Shown here one piece after another: positions 44,558-51,355 of a stretch of 64,000 bases of DNA (position 1 is its first letter; the number at the start of each line of letters is the position of its first letter). The DNA lies in the NCBI GenBank assembly GCA_934463165.1, contig CAKSJG010000006.1:37804-101803 (forward strand). The letters are read 5' to 3'. Both the position numbers and the translations under genes were made by a program. Source of the stretch: an uncultured Clostridia bacterium (GTDB lineage Bacteria > Bacillota > Clostridia > UMGS1810). Below the pieces are notes generated by a model. The model worked only from the letters and a program-made list of their open reading frames with translations. It made no database searches and was not told the origin of the DNA.

Positions 44558-45427
44558 ATGATAATTGACAACATTACTTTAAAAAATGAATATCTGACCG
44601 TGATTCTTTCCGCATACGGTGCGGAAATGACAAGCATTAAAACCGCGGACGGAGAGGAGCATCTTCACCAAAAGGATTCTATATTCTGGAACAGACAGGC
44701 TCCCGTTTTGTTTCCCGTAACCGGCGGTGTCATCGGAGACAAAATAAACATAAACGGAAAAAGCTATGATATGCCCAAGCACGGTTTTGCGATGAACACG
44801 GTATTTAATCTTATGGAGTGCAGCGAGGATATAGCCGTATTTTCGCTTCTGTCAAACGAAGAGACAAAAAAGATGTATCCGTATGATTTTGAGCTTTTGA
44901 TTACATATAAGCTGCTCGGAAAATCCATTGATGTAAGCTATGAGGTAATTAATGACGGGGAAGATACTATGTATTTCTCTATAGGTTCCCATGAGGGATA
45001 TATGTGCCTTGACGGGCTTGATAATTACGAAATACAATTTGAAAAATGCGAGGATGATCCGTATTATTTTGAAGACGAAAGCGAAAAAATCAATTCGTTT
45101 TCAAAGTCGAGTGACGGCAGCGCAAGCGTTCTCAAACTCAGTGACAGGCTTTTTGACGGGGGAAGAACCGTTGTATTTGAAAAACCGAAAAGCGAATATG
45201 TAATACTGAAAAACAACACAGACGGTTCAAAAATCAGAGTCGAATTCGGAGAATTTGACAATTTGTTTATATGGTCTAAACCGTGGGGACAGTTTGTTTG
45301 CATAGAACCGTGGTGCGGAACGGCAGAAAAAGACTTTGCGGCAAAGGATATCAGTGAAAAGCCGTATATACAGTCTCTTGATGGCGGCGGTCACTTTGAA
45401 AAACATCATATTATTACTATATATTAA
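44558..45427 (+). CDS. Aldose 1-epimerase (LacX/GalM-like)
   Basis: About 289 residues, beginning at ATG 44558, 4 bases after GGAGGG. The mutarotase beta-sandwich is recognisable: YLTVILSAYGAEMTSIKTAD, RQAPVLFPVTGGV near residue 55, MPKHGFAMN (His site) near residue 80, YFSIGSHEGYMCL (second His) and FDNLFIWSKPWGQFVCIEPW with the catalytic Glu candidate. These enzymes convert alpha and beta sugar anomers. The closest type is the LacX group. It is followed 20 bp later by a hydrolase, so it probably serves that sugar pathway. Confidence 0.85.
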   Translation: MIIDNITLKNEYLTVILSAYGAEMTSIKTADGEEHLHQKDSIFWNRQAPVLFPVTGGVIGDKININGKSYDMPKHGFAMNTVFNLMECSEDIAVFSLLSNEETKKMYPYDFELLITYKLLGKSIDVSYEVINDGEDTMYFSIGSHEGYMCLDGLDNYEIQFEKCEDDPYYFEDESEKINSFSKSSDGSASVLKLSDRLFDGGRTVVFEKPKSEYVILKNNTDGSKIRVEFGEFDNLFIWSKPWGQFVCIEPWCGTAEKDFAAKDISEKPYIQSLDGGGHFEKHHIITIY

Positions 45428-45447
45428 AAAACAAAGGAGTTTTTACA

Positions 45448-47415
45448 ATGAGATTCAGACAAGTTCATTTGGATTTTCACACAAGTGAAAAAATACCGGA
45501 TATCGGAAAAGATTTTGACAAAAAGGAATTTCAGGATGCACTGAAAAAAGGGCATGTTGATTCAATTACAGTGTTTTCAAAATGTCATCACGGATGGGCT
45601 TATCATCCGTCAAAGGCAAATGAAATGCATCCGAACCTTAAATTTGATTTGCTTAAAGCGGAAATTGAAGCGGCACATGAAATAAATGTGAAAACACCGG
45701 TATATTTATCAGCCGGGTTTGACGAAAAAGCTGCGGTAAAGCATCATGACTGGCTGAGATGCCCCGACGGGAATGAAATAACCGACGAGGATTTTGAAAT
45801 TCCGAAATATCACGAATTGTGCATGAACACACCGTATCTGGATTATCTTCTTGAGCAGATAAAAGAAACTGCGGCAAATTATGACGCAGACGGAATTTTT
45901 CTTGACATTGTGGGCGTTAAAGAATGCAAATGCAAAAAATGCACGGCAGATATGAAAGCGCTCGGAATGAATCCCGAGGATTCTGCAGATGTGAGAAAAT
46001 TTGCCGAAAAAACTTATGCCAACTATACAAAGCGTGTGAGAGAAACAATTGACAGCGTAAAACCCGGACTTCCCGTATTTCATAACGGCGGTCACATACA
46101 AAGAGGAAGACATGACCTTGCACACATGAATTCACATCTTGAGATAGAATCCCTGCCTACAGGCGGTTGGGGATATGATCACTTCCCTATTTCGGCAAGA
46201 TATGTGCAGCAGCTCGGAATGGAGTATCTCGGCATGACAGGAAAATTCCACAAAAGCTGGGGCGAGTTCGGCGGATTTAAGCACCCAAATGCAATACGCT
46301 ACGAGGTCGCGCTCTCGGTTATGAACGGAGCTAAGTGCTCCATCGGCGATCAGCTGCACCCATTCGGAAAGATGGATTCCAACACATACAGAATAATAGG
46401 CGAAGGATACAAAGAAATTGAAGAAAAAGAACCGTGGCTTGACAACGTAAATTCAGTTGCCGACATAGGGCTTTTAAGCGTAGAATCGGTGCAGAACGTA
46501 AACGGCGGGAATGCAACAACACAAACAGGTGTGGATGATGCCGGAGCCGGAAGAATACTCCTTGAGGGCCACTATCTTTTTGATGTTTTGGATACAGAGA
46601 GTGATTTTGAAAAATACAAGCTGATTATTTTGCCCGACAACATCAGACTTTACAAAACACTTGAAGAAAAGCTGAAAAAATATGTGTCAAACGGTGGAAA
46701 AATTCTTGCGAGCGGCGACTCCGCGCTTAATGAAAACGATGAATTTGCACTTGATTTCGGAGTTAAGAACGAGGGCGTTAATCCGTATAATCCTGATTAT
46801 GTGCGCCCGAATTTTGAAATTGACATATATGACACGACATCTTTCCTGCTTTATTCCGATGGAAGAAAGATTTCTTTAAACGGAGGAAAAGAGCTTGCAA
46901 TAAGAGAAAATCCGTTTTTTAACAGAACCGCAGAACATTTTTGCTCTCACATTCACACACCGACAGCATTTGAATACGGCGGTCCGGGAATTGCCATGGG
47001 AAAAGACGGAATATATATTGCATGGAAAATATTTACCGAATATGCAACGGTCGGCAGCATAATCTGCAAAAAGCTTGTTATGCATGCAATTGACTTACTT
47101 TTGGGTGACGGAAAGAGCCTCTCAACAACACTGCCTGCACAGGGAATTACAACCGTTATGGAGCAAAAAGGCAAAAAGCGCTACATTTCTCACATGCTGT
47201 ATGCGTCTCCCGTAAAAAGAGGTACCGATACTGAAATTATTGAAGATATCATTCCTCTTTATAACATTAAGGCTGAATATGAATTTGATAATGACATCAA
47301 AAATGTTTATCTTGCGCCTTCAATGGAAAAACTTGAATTTGAAAAGCATGACGGTAAGGTTTCGGTAATTATTCCTAAAATCGAGTGTCACCAAATGATC
47401 GTATTTGATTATTAA
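45448..47415 (+). CDS. Putative glycoside hydrolase, GHL6 type with trimerisation-like domain
   Basis: 655 residues, no signal peptide, so intracellular. The N-terminal 360 residues form a TIM barrel of the hypothetical glycosyl hydrolase 6 kind: FSKCHHGWAYHPSKANEMHP near residue 45, DADGIFLDIVGVKECKCKKC near residue 150, then PVFHNGGHIQRGRHDL and EIESLPTGGWGYDHF with candidate catalytic Asp/Glu. Residues about 370-560 look like the beta-galactosidase trimerisation domain (KYKLIILPDNIRLYKTLE, VSNGGKILASGDSALN), and a beta-domain ends the protein. The substrate is unknown; alpha-L-fucoside or beta-galactoside are possibilities. Co-transcribed with the epimerase. Confidence 0.78.
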   Translation: MRFRQVHLDFHTSEKIPDIGKDFDKKEFQDALKKGHVDSITVFSKCHHGWAYHPSKANEMHPNLKFDLLKAEIEAAHEINVKTPVYLSAGFDEKAAVKHHDWLRCPDGNEITDEDFEIPKYHELCMNTPYLDYLLEQIKETAANYDADGIFLDIVGVKECKCKKCTADMKALGMNPEDSADVRKFAEKTYANYTKRVRETIDSVKPGLPVFHNGGHIQRGRHDLAHMNSHLEIESLPTGGWGYDHFPISARYVQQLGMEYLGMTGKFHKSWGEFGGFKHPNAIRYEVALSVMNGAKCSIGDQLHPFGKMDSNTYRIIGEGYKEIEEKEPWLDNVNSVADIGLLSVESVQNVNGGNATTQTGVDDAGAGRILLEGHYLFDVLDTESDFEKYKLIILPDNIRLYKTLEEKLKKYVSNGGKILASGDSALNENDEFALDFGVKNEGVNPYNPDYVRPNFEIDIYDTTSFLLYSDGRKISLNGGKELAIRENPFFNRTAEHFCSHIHTPTAFEYGGPGIAMGKDGIYIAWKIFTEYATVGSIICKKLVMHAIDLLLGDGKSLSTTLPAQGITTVMEQKGKKRYISHMLYASPVKRGTDTEIIEDIIPLYNIKAEYEFDNDIKNVYLAPSMEKLEFEKHDGKVSVIIPKIECHQMIVFDY

Positions 47416-47452
47416 TAATTTCGTGTAATATATTACAGGTTAATTGAAACAT

Positions 47453-47493
47453 TTTTTAAGGCGATTGCATTTTTTTTGCAATCGCCTTAAAAA
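47453..47493. other. Strong hairpin after the GHL6 gene
   Basis: A 17-bp stem (47453-47469 with 47477-47493) with a T7 loop. A-tracts, not T-tracts, follow the stem on both strands, so it is not a normal intrinsic terminator. Confidence 0.55.
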
Positions 47494-47535
47494 TTCCATT
47501 ATTAATTTTTTGACCCCAACTATTGACAAAGAGCG

Positions 47536-47596
47536 TATATTCATCAAAAAAGACCGCCGTAAGCGGTCCTTTCTGATGAATATACGCCCGACAGGA
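47536..47596. repeat. 61-bp direct repeat, copy 1 (tRNA-Arg 3' end plus terminator)
   Basis: Identical to 47742-47802. It contains the last 12 bases of tRNA-Arg and the minus-strand terminator that follows it (GACCGC/GCGGTC stem with T6, inside an 11-bp outer stem). Confidence 0.9.
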
Positions 47597-47663
47597 CCAT
47601 ATGCTTCGCATATGACCTGCTTGACGACCCAAAGGCTTCGCCTTTCGGTACCCGTCTGCGCAC
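47585..47663 (-). pseudogene. Degenerate tRNA-Arg-like remnant
   Basis: Read on the minus strand, the 3' half of tRNA-Arg can be followed (GGGTcGTC, GCAGG ... CCTGTCGGGCG), but the T-loop is replaced by a perfect CATATGC/GCATATG hairpin and the anticodon arm by an AAAGGC/GCCTTT hairpin. It cannot work as a tRNA. Confidence 0.5.
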
Positions 47664-47672
47664 CACTCAACT

Positions 47673-47699
47673 AAAAAACAATTCACCGAATTGTTTTTT
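47673..47699. terminator. Short bidirectional hairpin
   Basis: Perfect 12-bp stem AAAAAACAATTC / GAATTGTTTTTT with a 3-nt loop; T-run on both strands. Confidence 0.5.
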
Positions 47700-47741
47700 T
47701 TCGTTTCGCGCCTTCTCAAGGTTCGACTCCTTCTTTTCTAT

Positions 47742-47802
47742 TATATTCATCAAAAAAGACCGCCGTAAGCGGTCCTTTCTGATGAATATACGCCCGACAG
47801 GA
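47742..47802. repeat. 61-bp direct repeat, copy 2 (end of the intact tRNA-Arg)
   Basis: Identical to 47536-47596; here it joins the intact tRNA-Arg and its terminator. Confidence 0.9.
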
Positions 47803-47862
47803 GTCGAACCTGCGACAACCCGGCGTCGGAGGCCGGTGCTCTATCCACTGAGCTACGGGCGC
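47789..47862 (-). tRNA. tRNA-Arg(CCG)
   Basis: A complete cloverleaf of 74 nt: acceptor GCGCCCG with CGGGCGT, D-arm GCTCAGTGGATAGAGC, anticodon stem CCGGC/GCCGG with loop CTCCGAC (anticodon CCG), T-arm with GGTTCGACTCC. No encoded CCA. It lies 34 bp downstream of tmk and is probably transcribed with it. Confidence 0.95.
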
Positions 47863-47895
47863 ATATATACCGTGCAGCATAAACACGGCAAATAT

Positions 47896-48588
47896 TTATA
47901 TGATTTTCTTTATATGCGAATAAATTTCATCCGATATATCTTCAAGCGATCTGACCTTTTTGTCTTTTGTGCAATGAACTGTTATCCAATTGTATTTATT
48001 TGCAACAAAAACAGCATTGTCATACGATTTTTGAAGATAGGCATCATTACTTTCGTGAATGTCTTTAACATCGGAATTATCAATTTTATTGGCTCTGTTT
48101 TTCATAAGCTCCTTTGCGTTTTCAACCGGCATATCCAAAAATATTACTGCATCCGGCTCGGGAAGCTCAAGCTTATTATATTCAAAATCATAAAGCCAAT
48201 CGAGAAAATCGGATTTTTCTTTTAAATCATCTATTTTCGATGCCTGATGAACCATATTTGAAGTGGTATACCTGTCGGCTATTATAACGCCGTCACCCAA
48301 AAACAGGTCTTTCCACGCAATCTTCACGGATGAAACTCTGTCTACCGCAAAGAAAGCCGATGCGGCATACGGACTTACGCTGTTAGGATCAGAACCGAAC
48401 TCACCGCCAAGATACATTTTTACAAGTGCACTGCCCGGTGACGAATAATTCGGAAATTCAATGCTTTCGGTTTTTATACCGTCTGATATCAGGCGCTCTT
48501 TTAAAAGCTTTGACTGCGTTGCCTTTCCGCTTGAATCAACGCCCTCTATCACTATTAATTTATATGGTCTTTCGTTCATAAAACTCAT
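47896..48588 (-). CDS. tmk: Thymidylate kinase
   Basis: About 230 residues; phosphorylates dTMP to dTDP for DNA synthesis. P-loop IVIEGVDSSGKATQSKLLKE near residue 12, and DRYTTSNMVHQASKI near residue 103 (the DR motif that binds dTMP), with a lid region and a C-terminal helix. The ATG at 48588 overlaps the thyX stop (ATGA), so the two are coupled; an internal ATG 9 bases later is an alternative. It acts on the product of ThyX, giving a short pathway unit. Confidence 0.92.
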   Translation of the reverse strand: MSFMNERPYKLIVIEGVDSSGKATQSKLLKERLISDGIKTESIEFPNYSSPGSALVKMYLGGEFGSDPNSVSPYAASAFFAVDRVSSVKIAWKDLFLGDGVIIADRYTTSNMVHQASKIDDLKEKSDFLDWLYDFEYNKLELPEPDAVIFLDMPVENAKELMKNRANKIDNSDVKDIHESNDAYLQKSYDNAVFVANKYNWITVHCTKDKKVRSLEDISDEIYSHIKKII

Positions 48589-49346
48589 TCCTGTTCCAAA
48601 AACATTTTTCTTTTTTCAAGCATTTTGCCGCAGCTCATCTTCCCCTCGGGGCAAGGACCGCTTATACATCTCGGACCGACGTTTTTGAATATCGACGGAC
48701 ATACATTTCTTACAAGTCTGAGCATTTCGCATGCAAGGTCACGTATTTCCCACTGTGCTCTCTCGCAGCATCTGTGATGAAAAAAGTTTATAAGGCTTCT
48801 TGCGTTAAATGTTACTATCATTTTGGTTTCGCATGCATTGGGAAGAACATATCTTGCGTCTTCAATTGCCTTTTTTTCGGCAGATCTTTTTGCGTTTTTT
48901 TCGTCCATACCCTCCGAGATAAAAGTTCTGTAGTGTTTATCTCTCAATATATCTGCAAGACGATTATATGTTTTTTCATCATCCTGCATTGCTTTTATAA
49001 ATATTTCTTTAGCTTCTTCATCTTTCTCTATTTCTTTGGGAATTATGTATTCAAATTGTCCCTCGTTTACATAGCGCTGTGACTTTACGCTGTAAGATGC
49101 TATTCTGTGGCGTGTGATCTGAGCCAGCAGGCTTCTTGAAACACCCTCAATACCGAAAGTGAAAACAACATGTTCTATCGGACTTTCATGCCCCAAATTC
49201 ATAAGCCTGTCTATAAAGCTTTTTGTCTTGTCTTCATCAAGACCGTCAAGAATACCGTCTATGCCCGAAGAGGAATAGCAAAGTTTTGCGGCTGCCGCAA
49301 TTATTTTTTCACAATCGGGATTATACTGAAGCAATTCAACTTTCAT
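48585..49346 (-). CDS. thyX: Flavin-dependent thymidylate synthase ThyX
   Basis: About 253 residues; makes dTMP from dUMP using FAD, NADPH and methylene-tetrahydrofolate. The ThyX signature RHRIASYSVKSQRY is near residue 75 (RHRxxSxxxxSxR), preceded by HESPIEHVVFTFGIEGVSR, and the C-terminal region has LINFFHHRCCERAQWEIRD. I choose ATG 49346, 8 bases after GAGGAG. A Cys-rich end (CPSIFKNVGPRC, CPEGKMSC) is present in clostridial members. Operon: tagA, thyX, tmk and probably tRNA-Arg. Confidence 0.95.
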   Translation of the reverse strand: MKVELLQYNPDCEKIIAAAAKLCYSSSGIDGILDGLDEDKTKSFIDRLMNLGHESPIEHVVFTFGIEGVSRSLLAQITRHRIASYSVKSQRYVNEGQFEYIIPKEIEKDEEAKEIFIKAMQDDEKTYNRLADILRDKHYRTFISEGMDEKNAKRSAEKKAIEDARYVLPNACETKMIVTFNARSLINFFHHRCCERAQWEIRDLACEMLRLVRNVCPSIFKNVGPRCISGPCPEGKMSCGKMLEKRKMFLEQE

Positions 49347-49380
49347 AATCATGTCTCCTCATACAATATTTTTGTGCCTT

Positions 49381-50124
49381 TTAATCCTGCGGAAATTTTT
49401 TGCCGTGAAGCAATACCTTAAATCCGAAACGCGGAAGCTCAAGCATACGCCCGAATCGGCTCGGCTGTTTAACCAAACGATACAGCCACTCTATTCCGTG
49501 ATCGGTGTAAAATTTAGGTGCACGCTTAACATTACCTGCAAAAACATCAAGGCTGCCGCCTATGCCCATGCACACTTTTGCTTTTAAGACATCTTTATGT
49601 TCATCAATCCACTTTTCCTGTTTGGGAGCGCCGAGGCATACAAAAAGCAAATCGGGCGCACATCTGTTTATATTTTCTATTATGGTTTTTTCTTTTTCGC
49701 TGTCAAAATAACCGTCACTGAATCCGACTATTTTTACACCGGGATATTTTGCCGTGATATTCTTACCGGCGGTCTCGGCAACACCGGGCTTTGACCCGAA
49801 AAGATAAAGTGTGCCGCCTTTTACGGAAAGCTTCTCCAATACTCTGCATGCAACATCATACCCTGCCGTACGCTCATTTATCGGATTTTTAACGATTTTT
49901 GATGCGTAAACAACTCCGATACCGTCTGCCGTTAAAAGCTCTGCAGAGTTTAAAATATCTTTAAATTTATCATCACGGTAACCAAGCATTATAATCTCGG
50001 AATTGGGAGTATATACTTTGGCACATTCGGCTCCGTTTTCAATATAATCCATAATACGGTCCGAAGCCTGTTCGATATTAACATTATCTACCTTTACGCC
50101 CAATATATTTACCTTTTCGCTCAT
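49381..50124 (-). CDS. tagA: WecG/TagA-family glycosyltransferase (GT26)
   Basis: About 247 residues. The family transfers N-acetylmannosamine(uronic acid) to a lipid-linked GlcNAc in teichoic acid or surface-polymer synthesis. Visible blocks: AKVYTPNSEIIMLGYRD (catalytic Thr/Asp region), LTADGIGVVYASKI, LYLFGSKPGVAETAGKN, PDLLFVCLGAPKQEKWIDEH and VCMGIGGSLDVFAGNVKRAP, ending in the membrane-binding RxxPSRFGRMLELPRF tail. I choose ATG 50124, 10 bases after GGAGG. Placement before thyX and tmk seems incidental. Confidence 0.9.
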   Translation of the reverse strand: MSEKVNILGVKVDNVNIEQASDRIMDYIENGAECAKVYTPNSEIIMLGYRDDKFKDILNSAELLTADGIGVVYASKIVKNPINERTAGYDVACRVLEKLSVKGGTLYLFGSKPGVAETAGKNITAKYPGVKIVGFSDGYFDSEKEKTIIENINRCAPDLLFVCLGAPKQEKWIDEHKDVLKAKVCMGIGGSLDVFAGNVKRAPKFYTDHGIEWLYRLVKQPSRFGRMLELPRFGFKVLLHGKKFPQD

Positions 50125-50156
50125 AAGGAATACACCTCCGAATATCAACACAGATA

Positions 50157-50185
50157 ATTATATAACAAATATAAAAATATGTCAA
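50157..50185 (-). promoter_or_regulatory. Promoter of tagA-thyX-tmk
   Basis: On the minus strand: TTGACA (50185-50180), 17-bp spacer, TATAAT (50162-50157), both perfect. Confidence 0.85.
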
Positions 50186-50225
50186 ACAAAACAGACACAA
50201 AAATAATAATTTCTACGCACAAAGC

Positions 50226-50261
50226 AAAATCGGCAAGATTCTATCGAATCTTACCGATTTC
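50226..50261 (-). terminator. Terminator after tRNA-Glu
   Basis: A 15-bp stem (AAATCGGTAAGATTC with GAATCTTGCCGATTT, one G-U) with a GATA loop directly after the tRNA, followed by T-rich sequence. Confidence 0.75.
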
Positions 50262-50263
50262 AA

Positions 50264-50335
50264 TGACCCCTACGGGATTCGAACCCATGTTATCGCCGTG
50301 AAAGGGCGGTGTCTTAACCACTTGACCAAGGGGCC
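50264..50335 (-). tRNA. tRNA-Glu(TTC)
   Basis: A 72-nt cloverleaf: acceptor GGCCCCT with AGGGGTC, anticodon loop CTTTCAC (anticodon TTC), T-arm GGGTTCGAATCCC, discriminator A, no CCA encoded. Confidence 0.95.
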
Positions 50336-50367
50336 GTATCAAGCTGCTCTTGCAACCGACGAAAGCT

Positions 50368-50396
50368 ATTATACCATAAGGACATGGGCTTGTCAA
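50368..50396 (-). promoter_or_regulatory. Promoter of tRNA-Glu
   Basis: On the minus strand: TTGACA (50396-50391), 17-bp spacer, TATAAT (50373-50368), both perfect. Confidence 0.88.
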
Positions 50397-50471
50397 TACT
50401 TTTTCAAAAAAATTTTTAATTTTTTTATTTTTTTTACATTTTTACCAAAATAATTTAAAAACAGATAAATT

Positions 50472-51332
50472 TTATATAAGTAACATAAGTGTACCCGCAA
50501 CAAGTAAAACGAGTCCGCAAAGAGATTTTTTTGTAAGTTTTTCTTTTAAAAATACATAAGAGAAAAATATTGTAACCAGTATACTGAGTTTGTCTATCGG
50601 AACAACAACGCTTGCTGGACCTTCCTTTAAAGCCTTGTAATAGCAAAGCCATGAGAGCCCTGTTGTTACACCCGAAACAATCAGGTAAAATAAATATTTG
50701 GAGTTTATCTTTCTACACTCGCCGATACCGCCGAATATGAAAACAACAAGCCATGCCATTACCAAAACGACGGAGGTTCTGATTGCGGTTCCGAGGTAGG
50801 AGTCTATATCCGAAATTCCTATCTTGCCGAGAATCGATGTCAGAGCGGCAAACACAGCCGAAAGCACCGCCCACAAAAGCCAGTCGGATGAACTGCAGCA
50901 GGCTTTGTCTTCGGTGCGTTTTTCAATCATCATATATGTGCCCGCACCTATCAAAAATATACATACAACCTTTAATGGAGAAATTTTTTCGTTTAAAAAG
51001 ATAAATGCAAGAATCATGGTAATGACGGTGCTCGATTTGTCAATCGGCGCAACTTTATTAACATTGCCGCATTTCAGCGCTCTGAAATAACATAGCCACG
51101 ATGCTCCGGTTGCCAAGCCCGATAAAATTAAAAATATCAATGTTTTGGGGGCAATTTTGTTTAGCGGTTCCATTCCTCCCGCAACCAGAACCATCAGCCA
51201 CGAAAAAAAGAAAACAACCACCGTTCTGACAGCCGTGGCAAGATTTGAACCTATATCTTCCGTTCCGACTTTTGAAAGAATTGCCGTTATTCCTGAAAAA
51301 AAAGCGGAAGCAACCGCAAATGTAATCCACAT
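50472..51332 (-). CDS. EamA/DMT-family transporter
   Basis: 286 residues, about ten membrane helices in two homologous halves. The halves share the pattern LIFLILSGLATGASWLCYFR ALKCG and LFYLIVSGVTTGLSWLCYYK ALKEG, and VAPIDKSSTVITMILAFIFL with VVPIDKLSILVTIFFSYVFL, which shows the internal EamA duplication. The family exports or imports small metabolites, amino acids or nucleotide sugars; the substrate is unknown. It lies 23 bp after sbcC and is probably read from the sbcD promoter. Confidence 0.88.
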   Translation of the reverse strand: MWITFAVASAFFSGITAILSKVGTEDIGSNLATAVRTVVVFFFSWLMVLVAGGMEPLNKIAPKTLIFLILSGLATGASWLCYFRALKCGNVNKVAPIDKSSTVITMILAFIFLNEKISPLKVVCIFLIGAGTYMMIEKRTEDKACCSSSDWLLWAVLSAVFAALTSILGKIGISDIDSYLGTAIRTSVVLVMAWLVVFIFGGIGECRKINSKYLFYLIVSGVTTGLSWLCYYKALKEGPASVVVPIDKLSILVTIFFSYVFLKEKLTKKSLCGLVLLVAGTLMLLI

Positions 51333-51355
51333 AATTTCTCCTCAGTTTTTCTTCA

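Larger units (their letters stand above)
47416..47788. other. Intergenic region with hairpins and tRNA-related duplications
   Basis: No protein gene is supported. The stretch holds a hairpin at 47453-47493, two identical 61-bp repeats that include the tRNA-Arg 3' end and its terminator, and a degenerate tRNA-like piece between them. Confidence 0.6.

Noticed and set aside
47440..47720. Several 76-87-codon frames on both strands between the GHL6 gene and tRNA-Arg
   Set aside because: They run through the 61-bp repeats and tRNA remnant; the reading frames follow from hairpins, not from coding bias.
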